From: Alphaproteobacteria bacterium
GTDB taxonomy: Bacteria; Pseudomonadota; Alphaproteobacteria; UBA2966
DNA length: 54,460 nucleotides
Direction of reading: 5' to 3'
NCBI GenBank assembly: GCA_018650465.1
Contig: JABIFY010000057.1
Span: forward strand, 1-54,460
Positions 35,792 to 45,100 of this stretch are shown here, piece after piece (positions within the stretch are counted from its first letter, which is position 1; every line of letters begins with the position of its first letter). The position numbers were made by a program, and so were the translations under genes. Below the pieces are notes generated by a model. It did not search any database. It was given only the letters and a program-made list of their open reading frames with translations, and was not told the DNA's origin.

Positions 35792-36503
35792 TTAACTTGT
35801 TATACAAGGCTTCAGCGGCCAATTGTTCGGCTGCCCTTTTTGAACTGCCCTTGCCGGTCGTGGTGCCGAGGTTTCCAACTTCGACTTCGATGGAAAACAT
35901 CGGTGCGTGCGGCGGGCCTGAACGTTCGGTCTCGCGGTAAACCGGGGCCGGGGCATGGCGGGCATGAGCCAGCTCCTGAAGGCTTGTTTTGGCATCTTTT
36001 GGGGCCGTTGTCAGTTCTTCCGCGTGCTTATCCCAATATTCGTGAATAAAGCGCGCTGCGACTTCCAGGCCACCATCGATATACAGGGCCGCAATCACGG
36101 CTTCACAGGCGTTGGCCAATAAAGCGGGCTTGGCACTCCCACCTGAATTGCGCTCACCCCGTGCAAAGCGGATATGGAGCCCGAGATCGATCTCTTCCGC
36201 CACAACCGCCAGGGTTTCCCGGCGCACAAGGGCGTTATATCTCGTGGCCAGCTTGCCCGCATCAGCCTGGGGATAGGTTCTCAGCAGATGATCCGCAATC
36301 ACCAGACCCAATACCCGGTCACCCAGGAATTCCAGACGGTCATAATCCCGCCCTTCACCCAAGCGTGTGCTTTTACGCGTTGTGACGCTGGGATGCGTCA
36401 GCGCTTCTTCCAGTAAATCCGGGTTGTCAAAGTTGTGGCCCAGGCATTTCAGCAGTCCGCCGCGGTCTTTGGCAGGGCTCCTGTTACCGGTATCGTCGGC
36501 CAT
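35787..36503 (-). CDS. rnc: Ribonuclease III
   Basis: 238 residues: catalytic RNase III domain with YDRLEFLGDRVLGLV (signature with Glu and Asp metal ligands), NACEAVIAALYIDGG, and a C-terminal dsRNA-binding domain ending GKGSSKRAAEQLAAEALYNKL. Processes rRNA precursors and structured mRNAs. ATG 36503 overlaps the lepB stop (TGATG), so the longer open frame to 36572 is not used. Confidence 0.97.
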   Translation of the reverse strand: MADDTGNRSPAKDRGGLLKCLGHNFDNPDLLEEALTHPSVTTRKSTRLGEGRDYDRLEFLGDRVLGLVIADHLLRTYPQADAGKLATRYNALVRRETLAVVAEEIDLGLHIRFARGERNSGGSAKPALLANACEAVIAALYIDGGLEVAARFIHEYWDKHAEELTTAPKDAKTSLQELAHARHAPAPVYRETERSGPPHAPMFSIEVEVGNLGTTTGKGSSKRAAEQLAAEALYNKLK

Positions 36504-37288
36504 CAGTCTGTAATCGTCTGGAATAATCGACCGAAACGAATGGCCCCCGGCCAGCCCCAGACTTCCCACCATGACGCGCTGCCATTGGCCGAGAAAAACA
36601 GGATTTCTGCCCGCCCAACCAAATTTTCAGCGGGCACGAAGCCGACACCATGTTGATCCATCGGTACCCGGGAATCCGTTGAATTGTCCCGGTTATCACC
36701 CATGGCAAAGTAATGGCCAGCGGGCACTTCATAGATACTGGTATTGTCCAGCGGGCCACGCGGTGTCAAATCATAGGTCAGATATTTGACACCATTGGGC
36801 AAGGTTTCATCGAAAGTGGGGAAATTACGCTCAATCCCGTAGCGTTCGTCGTAGGGGTATGAGGCATAGGGGAAACTGTCCGTCGCCACTTTGGGTACAG
36901 CCTTGTCATTGATGTGCAGGAGTCCATTTTTGATCTGCAATTTGTCGCCCGGCAAACCGACAATGCGTTTGATATAATCCGTCGCGTTGTCGCGTGGCAG
37001 TTTGAAAACAACCACATCGCCGCGTTTAACAGGACTTTCAAATATGCGCCCGTCAAACGGTCCCATACTGAAGGGAAAGGAGTGCTTTGAATATCCGTAA
37101 GCGTATTTGGAGACAAACAGATAATCGCCCACCTGCAAAGTTGGCAGCATGGATTCGGACGGAATGTTAAAGGGTTCCCAGGCAAATGTCCGGATGCCAA
37201 TGGCGATCAACACCGCATAGAACACCGTGCGAATAGTCTCGCCCCAGGATTCGGTTGGTTTTTCCATCTTAGCGCTCTCATCAACCAT
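36503..37288 (-). CDS. lepB: Signal peptidase I
   Basis: 261 residues with one N-terminal membrane anchor (about 19-38). The catalytic Ser46 is in IPSESMLPTL and general-base Lys107 in YIKRIVGLPGD; box E is GHYFAMGDNRDNSTDSR. Removes signal peptides of Sec/Tat-exported proteins on the periplasmic face. Within the acpS-lepB-rnc-era transcript. Provides the active reference for the S26-like islet protein at 25362. Confidence 0.97.
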   Translation of the reverse strand: MVDESAKMEKPTESWGETIRTVFYAVLIAIGIRTFAWEPFNIPSESMLPTLQVGDYLFVSKYAYGYSKHSFPFSMGPFDGRIFESPVKRGDVVVFKLPRDNATDYIKRIVGLPGDKLQIKNGLLHINDKAVPKVATDSFPYASYPYDERYGIERNFPTFDETLPNGVKYLTYDLTPRGPLDNTSIYEVPAGHYFAMGDNRDNSTDSRVPMDQHGVGFVPAENLVGRAEILFFSANGSASWWEVWGWPGAIRFGRLFQTITD

Positions 37289-37327
37289 GAAGTAACTGCT
37301 CTATCCGTTTGTGAATATTATATTTTA

Positions 37328-37729
37328 TTATACGTCCGGCATAGCCGTAACGATGACAATGGCCTGGGCCATTGGCGGCTCGTCGGTGATGGTCAACTCA
37401 ATTTGTGCCTTCATACCCTCTGGCGTGATTTCCTTCAAGCGCTTAGCTGCACCACCGGTCAAAGCCATGGTCGGCTTGCCTGAGGGCAAATTGATCACCC
37501 CCATATCGCGCCAGAACACACCTTTGCGAAATCCGGTGCCCAGGGCCTTGGACATGGCCTCTTTGGCCGCATATCGCTTGGCATAGGACGCAGCGCGGTT
37601 CATGCGCTTATCGGACTTGGTGCGCTCCAGCTCAGTATAGATCCGATTGGTAAAGCGCTCGCCAAATCGCTCCAGCGTTTTTTCGATGCGCCGGATATCA
37701 ATCAGGTCGCTGCCCATTCCCAGGATCAC
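37328..37729 (-). CDS. acpS: Holo-[acyl-carrier-protein] synthase
   Basis: 133 residues, GTG start at 37729 giving [20 protein letters not shown]; the catalytic Asp is in [11 protein letters not shown], and the Mg/CoA helix is [17 protein letters not shown]. Transfers 4'-phosphopantetheine from CoA to ACP. It begins 9 bases after the pdxJ stop, matching the usual pdxJ-acpS pair. Confidence 0.96.
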   Translation of the reverse strand: MILGMGSDLIDIRRIEKTLERFGERFTNRIYTELERTKSDKRMNRAASYAKRYAAKEAMSKALGTGFRKGVFWRDMGVINLPSGKPTMALTGGAAKRLKEITPEGMKAQIELTITDEPPMAQAIVIVTAMPDV

Positions 37730-37738
37730 TGTAGAAAA

Positions 37739-38497
37739 TCAGTTCTGCAGAGCAATACGTGCGCGGGCGCGGTCCATGTGGTCCCGCATGCGCCTGACGG
37801 CATTTTCCAGGCCGACGAAGATTGCTTCCCCGATCAGGAAATGGCCGATATTCAATTCCACCAGATTGGGGATTTCGGCAACTGCTTCTACTGTGTCGTA
37901 GGCCAAACCATGACCCGCATGGCATTCCAGGCCGATTTTCTCGGCGTGCGCCGCCGCAAGTGCCAGTCGAACCAACTCGGCATCTTGCTCCTCACCCGTT
38001 ACTTCGCAATATCTGCCAGTATGCAACTCAACAACAGGCGCGCCGATAGACCGGGCCGCATCCAGTTGGGCAAGATCTGGGTCAATAAACAAGCTGACGC
38101 GGCTGCCATTGGCGTTCAACTGATCAATAATGGGCTTGAGGTTGTTATGGCCGCCAATGACGTCGAGGCCGCCTTCTGTAGTCAGTTCCTCACGCTTTTC
38201 CGGCACGATGCAGACAGCGTGGGGTTTGTGGCGCAGGGCGATGGCCAGCATTTCATCTGTGGCGGCAATTTCCAGGTTCAGCGGCAGGTCAATTTCATTT
38301 GTCAGGCGCTGTATATCTTCATCGGCAATATGGCGGCGATCCTCCCGCAAATGGGCCGTAATACTGTCTGCGCCGGATTTGGCGGCCAGATGGGCGGCCC
38401 GGACCGGGTCAGGGGTATGAATACCACGGGCATTGCGGATCGTCGCCACGTGATCAATGTTGATCCCAAGACGTAGCGGCGGTGCTTCAGTTATCAT
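37739..38497 (-). CDS. pdxJ: Pyridoxine 5'-phosphate synthase
   Basis: 252 residues of a TIM barrel: LGINIDHVATIRNARG, PDPVRAAHLAAKSGADSITAHLREDRRHI (core A-D-S-I-T-A-H-L-R-E-D-R-R-H-I), and ECHAGHGLAYDTV near the C-terminus. Forms pyridoxine phosphate from 1-deoxyxylulose 5-phosphate and aminoacetone phosphate. Sits 77 bases after pyrE. Confidence 0.97.
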   Translation of the reverse strand: MITEAPPLRLGINIDHVATIRNARGIHTPDPVRAAHLAAKSGADSITAHLREDRRHIADEDIQRLTNEIDLPLNLEIAATDEMLAIALRHKPHAVCIVPEKREELTTEGGLDVIGGHNNLKPIIDQLNANGSRVSLFIDPDLAQLDAARSIGAPVVELHTGRYCEVTGEEQDAELVRLALAAAHAEKIGLECHAGHGLAYDTVEAVAEIPNLVELNIGHFLIGEAIFVGLENAVRRMRDHMDRARARIALQN

Positions 38498-38574
38498 TTC
38501 CGTTTTCCTCGTCGACCGTTTTCCAGCCCGATTTATACACCAGCCGCCAAATAAACGGAAATGGCAGATTTGCT

Positions 38575-39165
38575 CTATTTCAGGCCACGACTACCTGGCT
38601 TTATGGCAGGAATGGCTGCCAGTTCAGGCGGCAAGGCATCTGCTTCGAAGGAGGGCACCTTCAGGCCCGTCAGGGATACCAAAGGCACATCGCCGAGGCT
38701 GACATCACCGTCCGAGCGGTCGATCAGGCAACTGGCGGCAACAGTGTGCCCGCCGGCGGCATTGATGGCGGCAATGCATTCAAGGCTGGATTTGCCGGTG
38801 GTAACGATATCTTCCGCCATCAGGACGCGCGCACCAGGTTTCAGCTCAAAACCCCGGCGAAATGCAAATTCGCCGTCCACACGCTCGGTAAAGATACCAG
38901 GAACACCCAACTGACGAGCCATTTCGTAGCCAACGACAACGCCACCCATGGCCGGGGCTACGACGATATCGATACCACCCTCGCCGACTTCGGCGATAAC
39001 CTTGTCCGCCAGCGCCCGACACAACAAAGCCGCCCGTTCGGGATGGGACAATACCTTGGCGCACTGCAGATAGCGCGAAGAATGCAGGCCAGATGAAAGC
39101 AGAAAATGCCCTTCAAGCAGGGCATCGGTTTCGCGAAAGTGGTTCAGGACTTCATCCTGGTTCAT
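38575..39165 (-). CDS. pyrE: Orotate phosphoribosyltransferase
   Basis: 196 residues. GHFLLSSGLHSSRYLQCAKVL at the N-terminus, catalytic-loop region KPGARVLM, and the PRPP-binding VLMAEDIVTTGKSSLECI. It makes OMP in pyrimidine synthesis. ATG 39165 chosen; the longer frame to 39255 would overlap rsh. C-terminus is slightly extended (AIPAIKPGSRGLK). Confidence 0.96.
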   Translation of the reverse strand: MNQDEVLNHFRETDALLEGHFLLSSGLHSSRYLQCAKVLSHPERAALLCRALADKVIAEVGEGGIDIVVAPAMGGVVVGYEMARQLGVPGIFTERVDGEFAFRRGFELKPGARVLMAEDIVTTGKSSLECIAAINAAGGHTVAASCLIDRSDGDVSLGDVPLVSLTGLKVPSFEADALPPELAAIPAIKPGSRGLK

Positions 39166-39199
39166 GGCGGCTCTTACCTGTAAATTTGTGACTGGCGTT

Positions 39200-41356
39200 T
39201 CAGCTGCGGGCCCTGTCCACCGAACTGATGGACGGGTCTGCTCGCAAGGCGGCAATTATGTTGGTCAGATGTTTAACGTCGCGGACTTCAATATCCACGA
39301 TCATTTCGAAAAAGTCAGTAGATCGTTCGGTAATTTTCAGGTTCGAGATATTACCAAAATTTCGGGCGATGACGGCGGTCATTGTCGAGAGACTACCGGC
39401 GGCATTAACCATCACCACCGAAATACGTCCAACATGAGTGTCCGGGTCCTTGCCGTCAATTTCCCAGGCCACATCCAGCCAGCGCTCAGGCGTATCTGAA
39501 AATTGCTCAAGGGTTTCGCAATCAATGGTATGAACCGTCACACCCTTGCCCGTCATGACAATACCGACGATGCGATCACCAGGCAAAGGGTGGCAACAGC
39601 TCGCAAAATGCACCGCCATGCCCGGAATAAGCCCGCGAATGGGTACAGAATGGTCCCCGCCTTTGTGGGCCTTTTTGTTGCGGCCACGTACAAGTTGCAG
39701 CAAGTCGCCTGCACGGCGTCGGACTTTAAGGCCAGGGAATACCTTCTCCAAAACATAGCGAGACGTCATCTCCCCCTGCCCGACCTGGGCATAAACATCC
39801 TCAAGAGTTCGCTGACGCAGGGACTTCAGTACGCCTTCAATTGCCTTGTCGGTATAAGTATGCCCGCCTGCCCGGAATTCTTTTTCCAGGATAGCCTTGC
39901 CCAGATCAGCATATTGGGAGCGTTCCTGCTTGCGCACATAACGCCGAATAGCCGAGCGCGCCTTGCCGGTAACAACAAAGTTTTCCCATGTGGGCGATGG
40001 GGCTGCTACCTTGGAACGCAGGATATCGACCTGGTCACCATTTTGTAGCAAGGTTCTGAGTGGCGTCATGCGACCATTGACACGGGCGCCCACGCAGGTA
40101 TCTCCCACATTCGAATGAACCGCATAGGCGAAATCCACAGGCGATGCCCCACGTGGCATGGCGATCAGGTCGCCTTTCGGCGTAAAGCAGAAGACCTGAT
40201 CCTGGAACATTTCCAGCTTGGTATTTTCAAGAAATTCTTCAGGGTTCGACGCGTGATCCAGAATTTCCAGCAATTCCCGCAGCCAGCGGTAATTCTGGGT
40301 ATCAGGTGCACCTTCTTGCTGCTTATAGAGCCAGTGGGCTGCCACACCGATTTCGGCGATCTGGTGCATCTCGCGGGTGCGGATCTGGATTTCTACGCGC
40401 TGCTTTTCAGGGCCAATCACAGATGTGTGCAGGGACTGATATCCGTTGCGCTTGGGCGTCGAGATATAATCCTTGAAACAGCCCGGCACCATACGATAGG
40501 CCCCGTGAACGGTGCCGAGGGCCTGATAGCATTCTTCGACGGTATCGACCATGACACGGAAAGCCATGATGTCAGAAAGCTGTTCAAAGGTAACGTTTTT
40601 GCGCTCCATCTTGCGCCAGATTGAATAAGGTCGCTTCTCCCGGCCATAAATATCGGCCTCAAGCCCGCCCTTTTTCAGGGTTTCCTTCAATTCATCCGTG
40701 ATGACGTCGACAATGTTGGAACCCCGCTCGCGCAGGAACGACAGCCGCGCGTTGACAGATTCCCGGGCTTCAGGGTTAAGGTTGGCGAAGGATATGTCTT
40801 CCAGTTCATCCTTGATGTTCTGCATGCCAATGCGTTCAGCCAAGGGTGCGTAAATTTCCATGGTTTCCAGGGAAATACGGCGGCGTTTTTCTTCCTTCTT
40901 CAGGAAATGCAGGGTGCGCATGTTGTGCAGCCTGTCCGCCAGTTTGACCAGCAGCACCCTGATATCGTTGGACATGGCCAGCACAAGTTTGCGAAAATTC
41001 TCGGCCTGGCGGCTGGAATCCGAGGCTGAACTCATTTCCAGCTGCGAAAGTTTGGTCACGCCATCGACCAAAACAGCTATCTCAGAGCCAAATTTGCCTT
41101 CAATTTCTTCCAAAGTCGCGACGGTGTCTTCCACTGTGTCATGCAACAAAGCTGTAACGATTGTATTGCTGTCCAGTTTCAGGTCCGTGAGAATCCCGGC
41201 AACCTCCAGCGGATGGGTGAAATAGCTATCACCTGAAGCCCGTTTTTGGGTGCCATGCGCCTTCATGGAAAAGACATAGGCCTTGTTCAGCATTTCTTCG
41301 TCTGCATTGCCATCGTAGCTGCAGACATTTTCCACCAATTCGAACTGCCGGATCAT
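39200..41356 (-). CDS. Bifunctional (p)ppGpp synthetase/hydrolase (RelA/SpoT, Rsh)
   Basis: 718 residues. The HD hydrolase domain has HPLEVAGIL and ALLHDTVEDT intact, so ppGpp hydrolysis should be active. The synthetase domain has DIMAFRVMVDTVEECYQALG (abridged R-V-x-V), RNGYQSLHT and EIQIRT. A TGS domain (FCFTPKGDLIAMPRGASPVDFAYAVHS region) and a C-terminal ACT domain follow. Alphaproteobacteria usually have this single bifunctional Rsh. Start ATG 41356; the open frame to 41392 would enter the rpoZ terminator. Confidence 0.97.
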   Translation of the reverse strand: MIRQFELVENVCSYDGNADEEMLNKAYVFSMKAHGTQKRASGDSYFTHPLEVAGILTDLKLDSNTIVTALLHDTVEDTVATLEEIEGKFGSEIAVLVDGVTKLSQLEMSSASDSSRQAENFRKLVLAMSNDIRVLLVKLADRLHNMRTLHFLKKEEKRRRISLETMEIYAPLAERIGMQNIKDELEDISFANLNPEARESVNARLSFLRERGSNIVDVITDELKETLKKGGLEADIYGREKRPYSIWRKMERKNVTFEQLSDIMAFRVMVDTVEECYQALGTVHGAYRMVPGCFKDYISTPKRNGYQSLHTSVIGPEKQRVEIQIRTREMHQIAEIGVAAHWLYKQQEGAPDTQNYRWLRELLEILDHASNPEEFLENTKLEMFQDQVFCFTPKGDLIAMPRGASPVDFAYAVHSNVGDTCVGARVNGRMTPLRTLLQNGDQVDILRSKVAAPSPTWENFVVTGKARSAIRRYVRKQERSQYADLGKAILEKEFRAGGHTYTDKAIEGVLKSLRQRTLEDVYAQVGQGEMTSRYVLEKVFPGLKVRRRAGDLLQLVRGRNKKAHKGGDHSVPIRGLIPGMAVHFASCCHPLPGDRIVGIVMTGKGVTVHTIDCETLEQFSDTPERWLDVAWEIDGKDPDTHVGRISVVMVNAAGSLSTMTAVIARNFGNISNLKITERSTDFFEMIVDIEVRDVKHLTNIIAALRADPSISSVDRARS

Positions 41357-41379
41357 TGGGAGAACCGTCGACAAGACAT

Positions 41380-41412
41380 AAAAAACGCGCAACCGTCAGA
41401 CACGGTGCGCGT
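41380..41412 (-). terminator. Intrinsic terminator of rpoZ
   Basis: On the minus strand ACGCGCACCGT (41412-41402) pairs with ACGGTTGCGCGT (41396-41385) around a short loop, then a T-run (41384-41380). It lies 80 bases after rpoZ and 24 bases before the rsh start, so rsh needs its own promoter or readthrough. Confidence 0.85.
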
Positions 41413-41492
41413 TATTTTATTCGAATTCGCATTAGTTTTGGCTGCCGTTCGACGACACCCTTTTGTACTTGTCAGTAATCCCTGACGGTCGT

Positions 41493-41858
41493 TCACGCGC
41501 CCTCCGCGTCGCCGTCATCACTGTTATCAAGCGGTACTTCCGGTAAAGGCATGGGTGCATCGCTGTTTTCACCACCCCAGCCCTGACCGGCCATCAAGGC
41601 AGCCATATCATCTTCTTCAGGCTCATCGACTTCGACGTGCTTCTGGAAGCTGGAAATGACACCTTCGACCAGGTCTTCAACCAAAACGGTTTCATCCGCG
41701 ATTTCACGCAGGGCAATCACAGGGTTCTTGTCATTGTCGCGCTCAACGGTGATATCTTCACCGGACGAAATCTGACGGGCCCTTTGCGCTGACAACATGA
41801 CGAGGTCAAAGCGGTTGGGGATTTTTTCAATACAATCTTCGACGGTGACGCGAGCCAT
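41493..41858 (-). CDS. rpoZ: DNA-directed RNA polymerase subunit omega
   Basis: 121 residues: [53 protein letters not shown] (abridged core A-Q-R-A-R-Q-I), plus an acidic C-terminal extension typical of alphaproteobacterial omega. Stabilises beta' and contributes to a ppGpp site. First of the rpoZ-rsh block. ATG 41858. Confidence 0.96.
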   Translation of the reverse strand: MARVTVEDCIEKIPNRFDLVMLSAQRARQISSGEDITVERDNDKNPVIALREIADETVLVEDLVEGVISSFQKHVEVDEPEEDDMAALMAGQGWGGENSDAPMPLPEVPLDNSDDGDAEGA

Positions 41859-42004
41859 CGTTGGTTCTCCGATTTAAACAAATGCTGTAAAGCATTAGAT
41901 ATGCAAGTCCGCGTCGCAAAGCAAGCATGTTAACACCCATTTATCAAAGAAAATGGCCTAAAATCGCAATGCCTTGTCAAAATGACAGCACATTCCGAGC
42001 CTGA

Positions 42005-42529
42005 TTACACCTCCAGTGGCACAGCAATTTGATCATCGGGTATGGCTTTGATCAATTCGGCGAGTGGTGTGCCGGTTACGGGATGACTCCATTCGGGGGC
42101 AAAATCAGCCATTGGCAGCAGAACAAAAGCACGATCATGCATACGTGGATGGGGAATTTCAGGCGCACCCTGGCCAATCCGAACCAGCTGACCATAGGCG
42201 ACAAGATCCAGGTCCAGCACACGGGCGGCATTGGGCTCGCCTCGCTCCCGACCAAACCGCCCTTCAATTTCGTGCAGCAACGCCAGCAGGGCCTCTGGTC
42301 CATGGCCCGTTTTCACTGAAATAACCCCGTTGATATACCAGTTTTGAGAAGACACAGGCACTGGCTCGCTTCGATACCAACGGGACTTTTTGACAACTTC
42401 TACACCGTTTGCCTTGATTTCGTTGACGGCAGCCTCAAGTGTTTGCACCGGCGTCCCAAGGCGTGAAGGTAAATTAGCACCCATGGCGATAAGTACATGT
42501 TCGTATTTTTTTTCAATTTCCGGGTTCAA
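42005..42529 (-). CDS. folK: 2-amino-4-hydroxy-6-hydroxymethyldihydropteridine pyrophosphokinase
   Basis: 174 residues: VLIAMGANLPSRLGTPVQTLEAAV at the start, a YRSEPVPVSSQNWYINGVISV strand, GRERGEPNAARVLDLDLVAYG (Mg-binding R-x-L-D-L-D), and IPHPRMHDRAFVLLPMADFAP. Pyrophosphorylates the pterin in folate synthesis. It starts at TTG 42529 (an ATG lies at 42484). Divergent from the NYN-domain gene. Confidence 0.95.
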   Translation of the reverse strand: MNPEIEKKYEHVLIAMGANLPSRLGTPVQTLEAAVNEIKANGVEVVKKSRWYRSEPVPVSSQNWYINGVISVKTGHGPEALLALLHEIEGRFGRERGEPNAARVLDLDLVAYGQLVRIGQGAPEIPHPRMHDRAFVLLPMADFAPEWSHPVTGTPLAELIKAIPDDQIAVPLEV

Positions 42530-42688
42530 TTAGCTAATTCCGTTCACGATAAACTGACTGCGACATAAAGTCCTTTGCCATTGATCAATTCGACATACCT
42601 ATATATCTACTACGGCCAAAGCAACGATAATATTTTCATACATTATTTCCCACATGACTTCAATTTAACCTTGCAAGAAGTTGATATT

Positions 42689-43321
42689 ATGGAATTTATT
42701 AAGACTGAACGCACAGCAATATTCATTGATGGATCTAACCTTTATGCCGCCGCCAGGGCGCTGGGATTTGACATTGACTATCGCCGCCTGCTTGAAATTT
42801 TTCGCGAACAGACCCGCGTCGTCCGCGCCTTTTATTATACCGCCTTGATTGAAGACCAAGAGTATTCGCCCATTCGACCGCTGGTCGACTGGCTCGATTA
42901 TAACGGCTACACGATGGTGACCAAGCCAACCAAAGAATTCACGGATTCTATGGGGCGGCGAAAGATCAAAGGCAATATGGATATCGAAATTGCCGTTGAC
43001 GCCATCGAAATGGCGGAACACCTGGATCATATCGTCTTGTTTTCCGGTGATGGCGACTTCCGTCGTATGGTGGAGGCCGTTCAACGCAAGGGCTTGCGGG
43101 TTACTGTTGTCAGTACGGTCCGCTCTCAACCGCCCATGATCGCCGATGAATTGCGTCGCCAGGCCGACGTCTTTATCGATTTAGTCGACTTGCAGCCGGA
43201 AATTGGTCGCAAGGGCGCCCGGCCGATGCCGGTTCAGCATCACGGTGTAGATGAAGATATGGCTCCTCACTCCACACCTGCTGATGCGGAATTGCCGGAC
43301 ACCGAAACTATTAATTCCTGA
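42689..43321 (+). CDS. NYN domain (LabA/DUF88) protein, putative RNase
   Basis: 210 residues: AIFIDGSNLYAAARALGFDIDYRRLLEIF (D-G-x-N acidic site), GNMDIEIAVDAIEMA, and HIVLFSGDGDFRRMVEAVQRKGLRV; the four acidic residues of the PIN-like NYN nuclease are present. Members act as endoribonucleases in RNA turnover. A C-terminal His/Pro/Asp-rich tail is probably disordered. ATG 42689 chosen; the open frame begins at 42575 without family similarity. In many alphaproteobacteria this gene stands divergent from folK. Confidence 0.92.
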   Translation: MEFIKTERTAIFIDGSNLYAAARALGFDIDYRRLLEIFREQTRVVRAFYYTALIEDQEYSPIRPLVDWLDYNGYTMVTKPTKEFTDSMGRRKIKGNMDIEIAVDAIEMAEHLDHIVLFSGDGDFRRMVEAVQRKGLRVTVVSTVRSQPPMIADELRRQADVFIDLVDLQPEIGRKGARPMPVQHHGVDEDMAPHSTPADAELPDTETINS

Positions 43322-43323
43322 TA

Positions 43324-44001
43324 ATGTCGGTCAAACCGATGACCGGGCGGACTGTCACGATTGCCAAAGCCCTTGCAGGCCCAGGCAAGGGTTGTGTCCT
43401 GTGCCCCCGCCTCGCCGCCTTTATTGATTCATACCGCGAAGCAAATCCCGACTGGCACAATGCGCCTGTGCCGGCTTTTGGTGATGGTGACGCGTGGCTG
43501 TTGATTGTTGGCCTGGCTCCAGGCCTGAAAGGAGCCAATCGAACCGGTCGCCCCTTTACCGGGGATGGCGCTGGCGACTTGCTCTATCCGACCCTGGTCA
43601 ACTTCAATCTGGCTGAGGGCGTTTATGACAAACGTCCGGATGACGGCCTGAAGCTGAAAGGTGTGCGTATTACCAACGCCGTGCGTTGTGTGCCTCCGGA
43701 GAACAAGCCCACAGGCCTTGAAGCCCGCACTTGCCGTCCCTTTTTGCTTGATGAAATGGCTGCGCTTAAAAACCTGAAAGTCTTGCTGGCCCTGGGTAAA
43801 ATCGCGCACGACGCCATTTTATCTACGTTCGACTTGCGTAAAGTCGATTATAAATTTGCCCACGCAGCCCAACACACCCTGCCCAACGGCCTGATCCTTG
43901 CCGACAGCTATCACTGTTCCAGATATAACGTAAATACAGGCCGTCTGACGCCAGCAATGTTTGCCGATGTATTCAAGGGACTTGAGCAGGCAGGAGTTTA
44001 A
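43324..44001 (+). CDS. Uracil-DNA glycosylase, family 5-like
   Basis: 225 residues. CVLCPRLAAFIDSYREANPDW (Fe-S cysteines start), LLIVGLAPGLKGANRTGRPFTGDGAGDLL (motif with G-L-A-P-G and R-T-G-R-P-F-T-G-D), TNAVRCVPPENKPTGLEARTCRPFL, and SYHCSRYNVNTGRLT (third region with H-C-S-R-Y-N). The pattern matches family 5 (UDGb-like) enzymes excising uracil and deaminated purines, with Cys19/22, 119 and 135 as candidate 4Fe-4S ligands. It starts 2 bases after the NYN stop. Confidence 0.92.
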   Translation: MSVKPMTGRTVTIAKALAGPGKGCVLCPRLAAFIDSYREANPDWHNAPVPAFGDGDAWLLIVGLAPGLKGANRTGRPFTGDGAGDLLYPTLVNFNLAEGVYDKRPDDGLKLKGVRITNAVRCVPPENKPTGLEARTCRPFLLDEMAALKNLKVLLALGKIAHDAILSTFDLRKVDYKFAHAAQHTLPNGLILADSYHCSRYNVNTGRLTPAMFADVFKGLEQAGV

Positions 44002-44196
44002 CCGGCCTGATTGCCGACCAACCCCATGTGACCCGCGCGGCCCGCCAGACCTATGGTCGCCACCGGAATGCCTGGTCCATGGCTGACGAGAAGGCTGGGA
44101 TTGCGGCTATGCAATAAACAAGGTTTGCCAGCGTCCGGATTGGTGATACATCAGGATAAAGGCAGGTCGCATTTGACGGAAATATCCCAACATTCA
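44002..44196. other. Intergenic gap with a short open minus-strand reading of unknown meaning
   Basis: 195 bases between the glycosylase and EamA genes. On the minus strand an open stretch of about 50 codons without ATG, closing with TAA near 44001, reads as a protein-like series (for instance ITNPDAGKPCLLHSRNPS and VATIGLAGRAGHMGLVGNQA) after an in-frame TGA. It may be a chance frame or a gene remnant; I do not recognise it. Confidence 0.3.
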
Positions 44197-45090
44197 ATGA
44201 TTGCACGATCTTCGGATTACCGGAGAGGCGTTGTACTTGTGGTACTGGCGGGTGTTTGCTGGTCTTCAATGGGCATTGGCATCCGGTTTATGGAAGTTGC
44301 CAATGTCTGGCAAATTCTGTTTTTCCGCTCCTGTGCCCTGATGCCGTTCCTGCTGCTTATCATAACGCTGCGTTCAAAAGGCAAACCGCTGGCCGCTATC
44401 CGCACCGCTGGCCTGGCGGGTGTTATTGGCGGCATGGCACTGGTCATGGCTTTTTCCGGCGGCATTTATTCCATTCAGACCACATCGGTTGCCAATGCCA
44501 TGCTCCTGTTTGCAGCAGCACCGTTGATCGCGGCTTTGCTGGGCCGGATGATTTTACGAGAGGTGGTGCGCAAGGCGACTTGGATCGCTATTGCTGTTGC
44601 CTTGATCGGTATAACGGCCATGGTCTGGGAGGGCATGTCGCTTGGCTATGTGAATGGCAATTTGGCCGCCCTGCTGTCAGCAACCGGATTTGCCGTTTTC
44701 ACAATTGCCCTGCGCTGGCGAAAACTTGAAGATATGATGCCCACGGTTTTTCTGGGTGGTGTCTTCGCGACGATTGTCTCCGGCCTGGTTTGTGCTTCCT
44801 CTGGCTACAGCCTGGATATTCCCGTCAACGATATCATGATTTCCTTGGCACTTGGTGTGTTTCAGGTGGGTGCAGGCCTGGTTCTTTACACGATGGGCTC
44901 GAAATCAGTTCCAGCTGCCGAGTTAGCCCTTTTATCGTTGGGCGAAGTCATATTGGGGCCCCTGTGGGTCTGGTTGTTCCTGGGCGAAACCGTTGGGCTA
45001 TACACATTACTGGGCGGTGCCATCCTGTTGGCCGCCATCGCCGGAAATGCCCTGTCAGGCCTGAGACGAAAGCCTGTTCCGATCTTGTAG
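44197..45090 (+). CDS. EamA/DMT family transporter
   Basis: 297 residues, ten membrane segments; EamA repeats with GVCWSSMGIGIRFMEVANVWQILFFRS (abridged first helix) and the second-repeat loop YTMGSKSVPAAELALLSLGEVILGPLWVWLFLGE (G-S-K, then L-G-E-V and L-G-E). ATG 44197 is used because homology starts there. It converges with the molybdopterin oxidoreductase gene after 10 bases. Cargo unknown. Confidence 0.9.
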   Translation: MIARSSDYRRGVVLVVLAGVCWSSMGIGIRFMEVANVWQILFFRSCALMPFLLLIITLRSKGKPLAAIRTAGLAGVIGGMALVMAFSGGIYSIQTTSVANAMLLFAAAPLIAALLGRMILREVVRKATWIAIAVALIGITAMVWEGMSLGYVNGNLAALLSATGFAVFTIALRWRKLEDMMPTVFLGGVFATIVSGLVCASSGYSLDIPVNDIMISLALGVFQVGAGLVLYTMGSKSVPAAELALLSLGEVILGPLWVWLFLGETVGLYTLLGGAILLAAIAGNALSGLRRKPVPIL

Positions 45091-45100
45091 GTCGTCGCAT

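Noticed and set aside
41380-41412. Considered as part of the rsh coding start (open frame to 41392)
   Set aside because: The region is a strong intrinsic terminator of rpoZ, and homology of Rsh begins at ATG 41356.
33677-45090. Three EamA permeases (32122, 33677, 44197) considered as recent duplications
   Set aside because: Their sequences are clearly different outside the general fold, so they are ancient family members rather than local duplicates.
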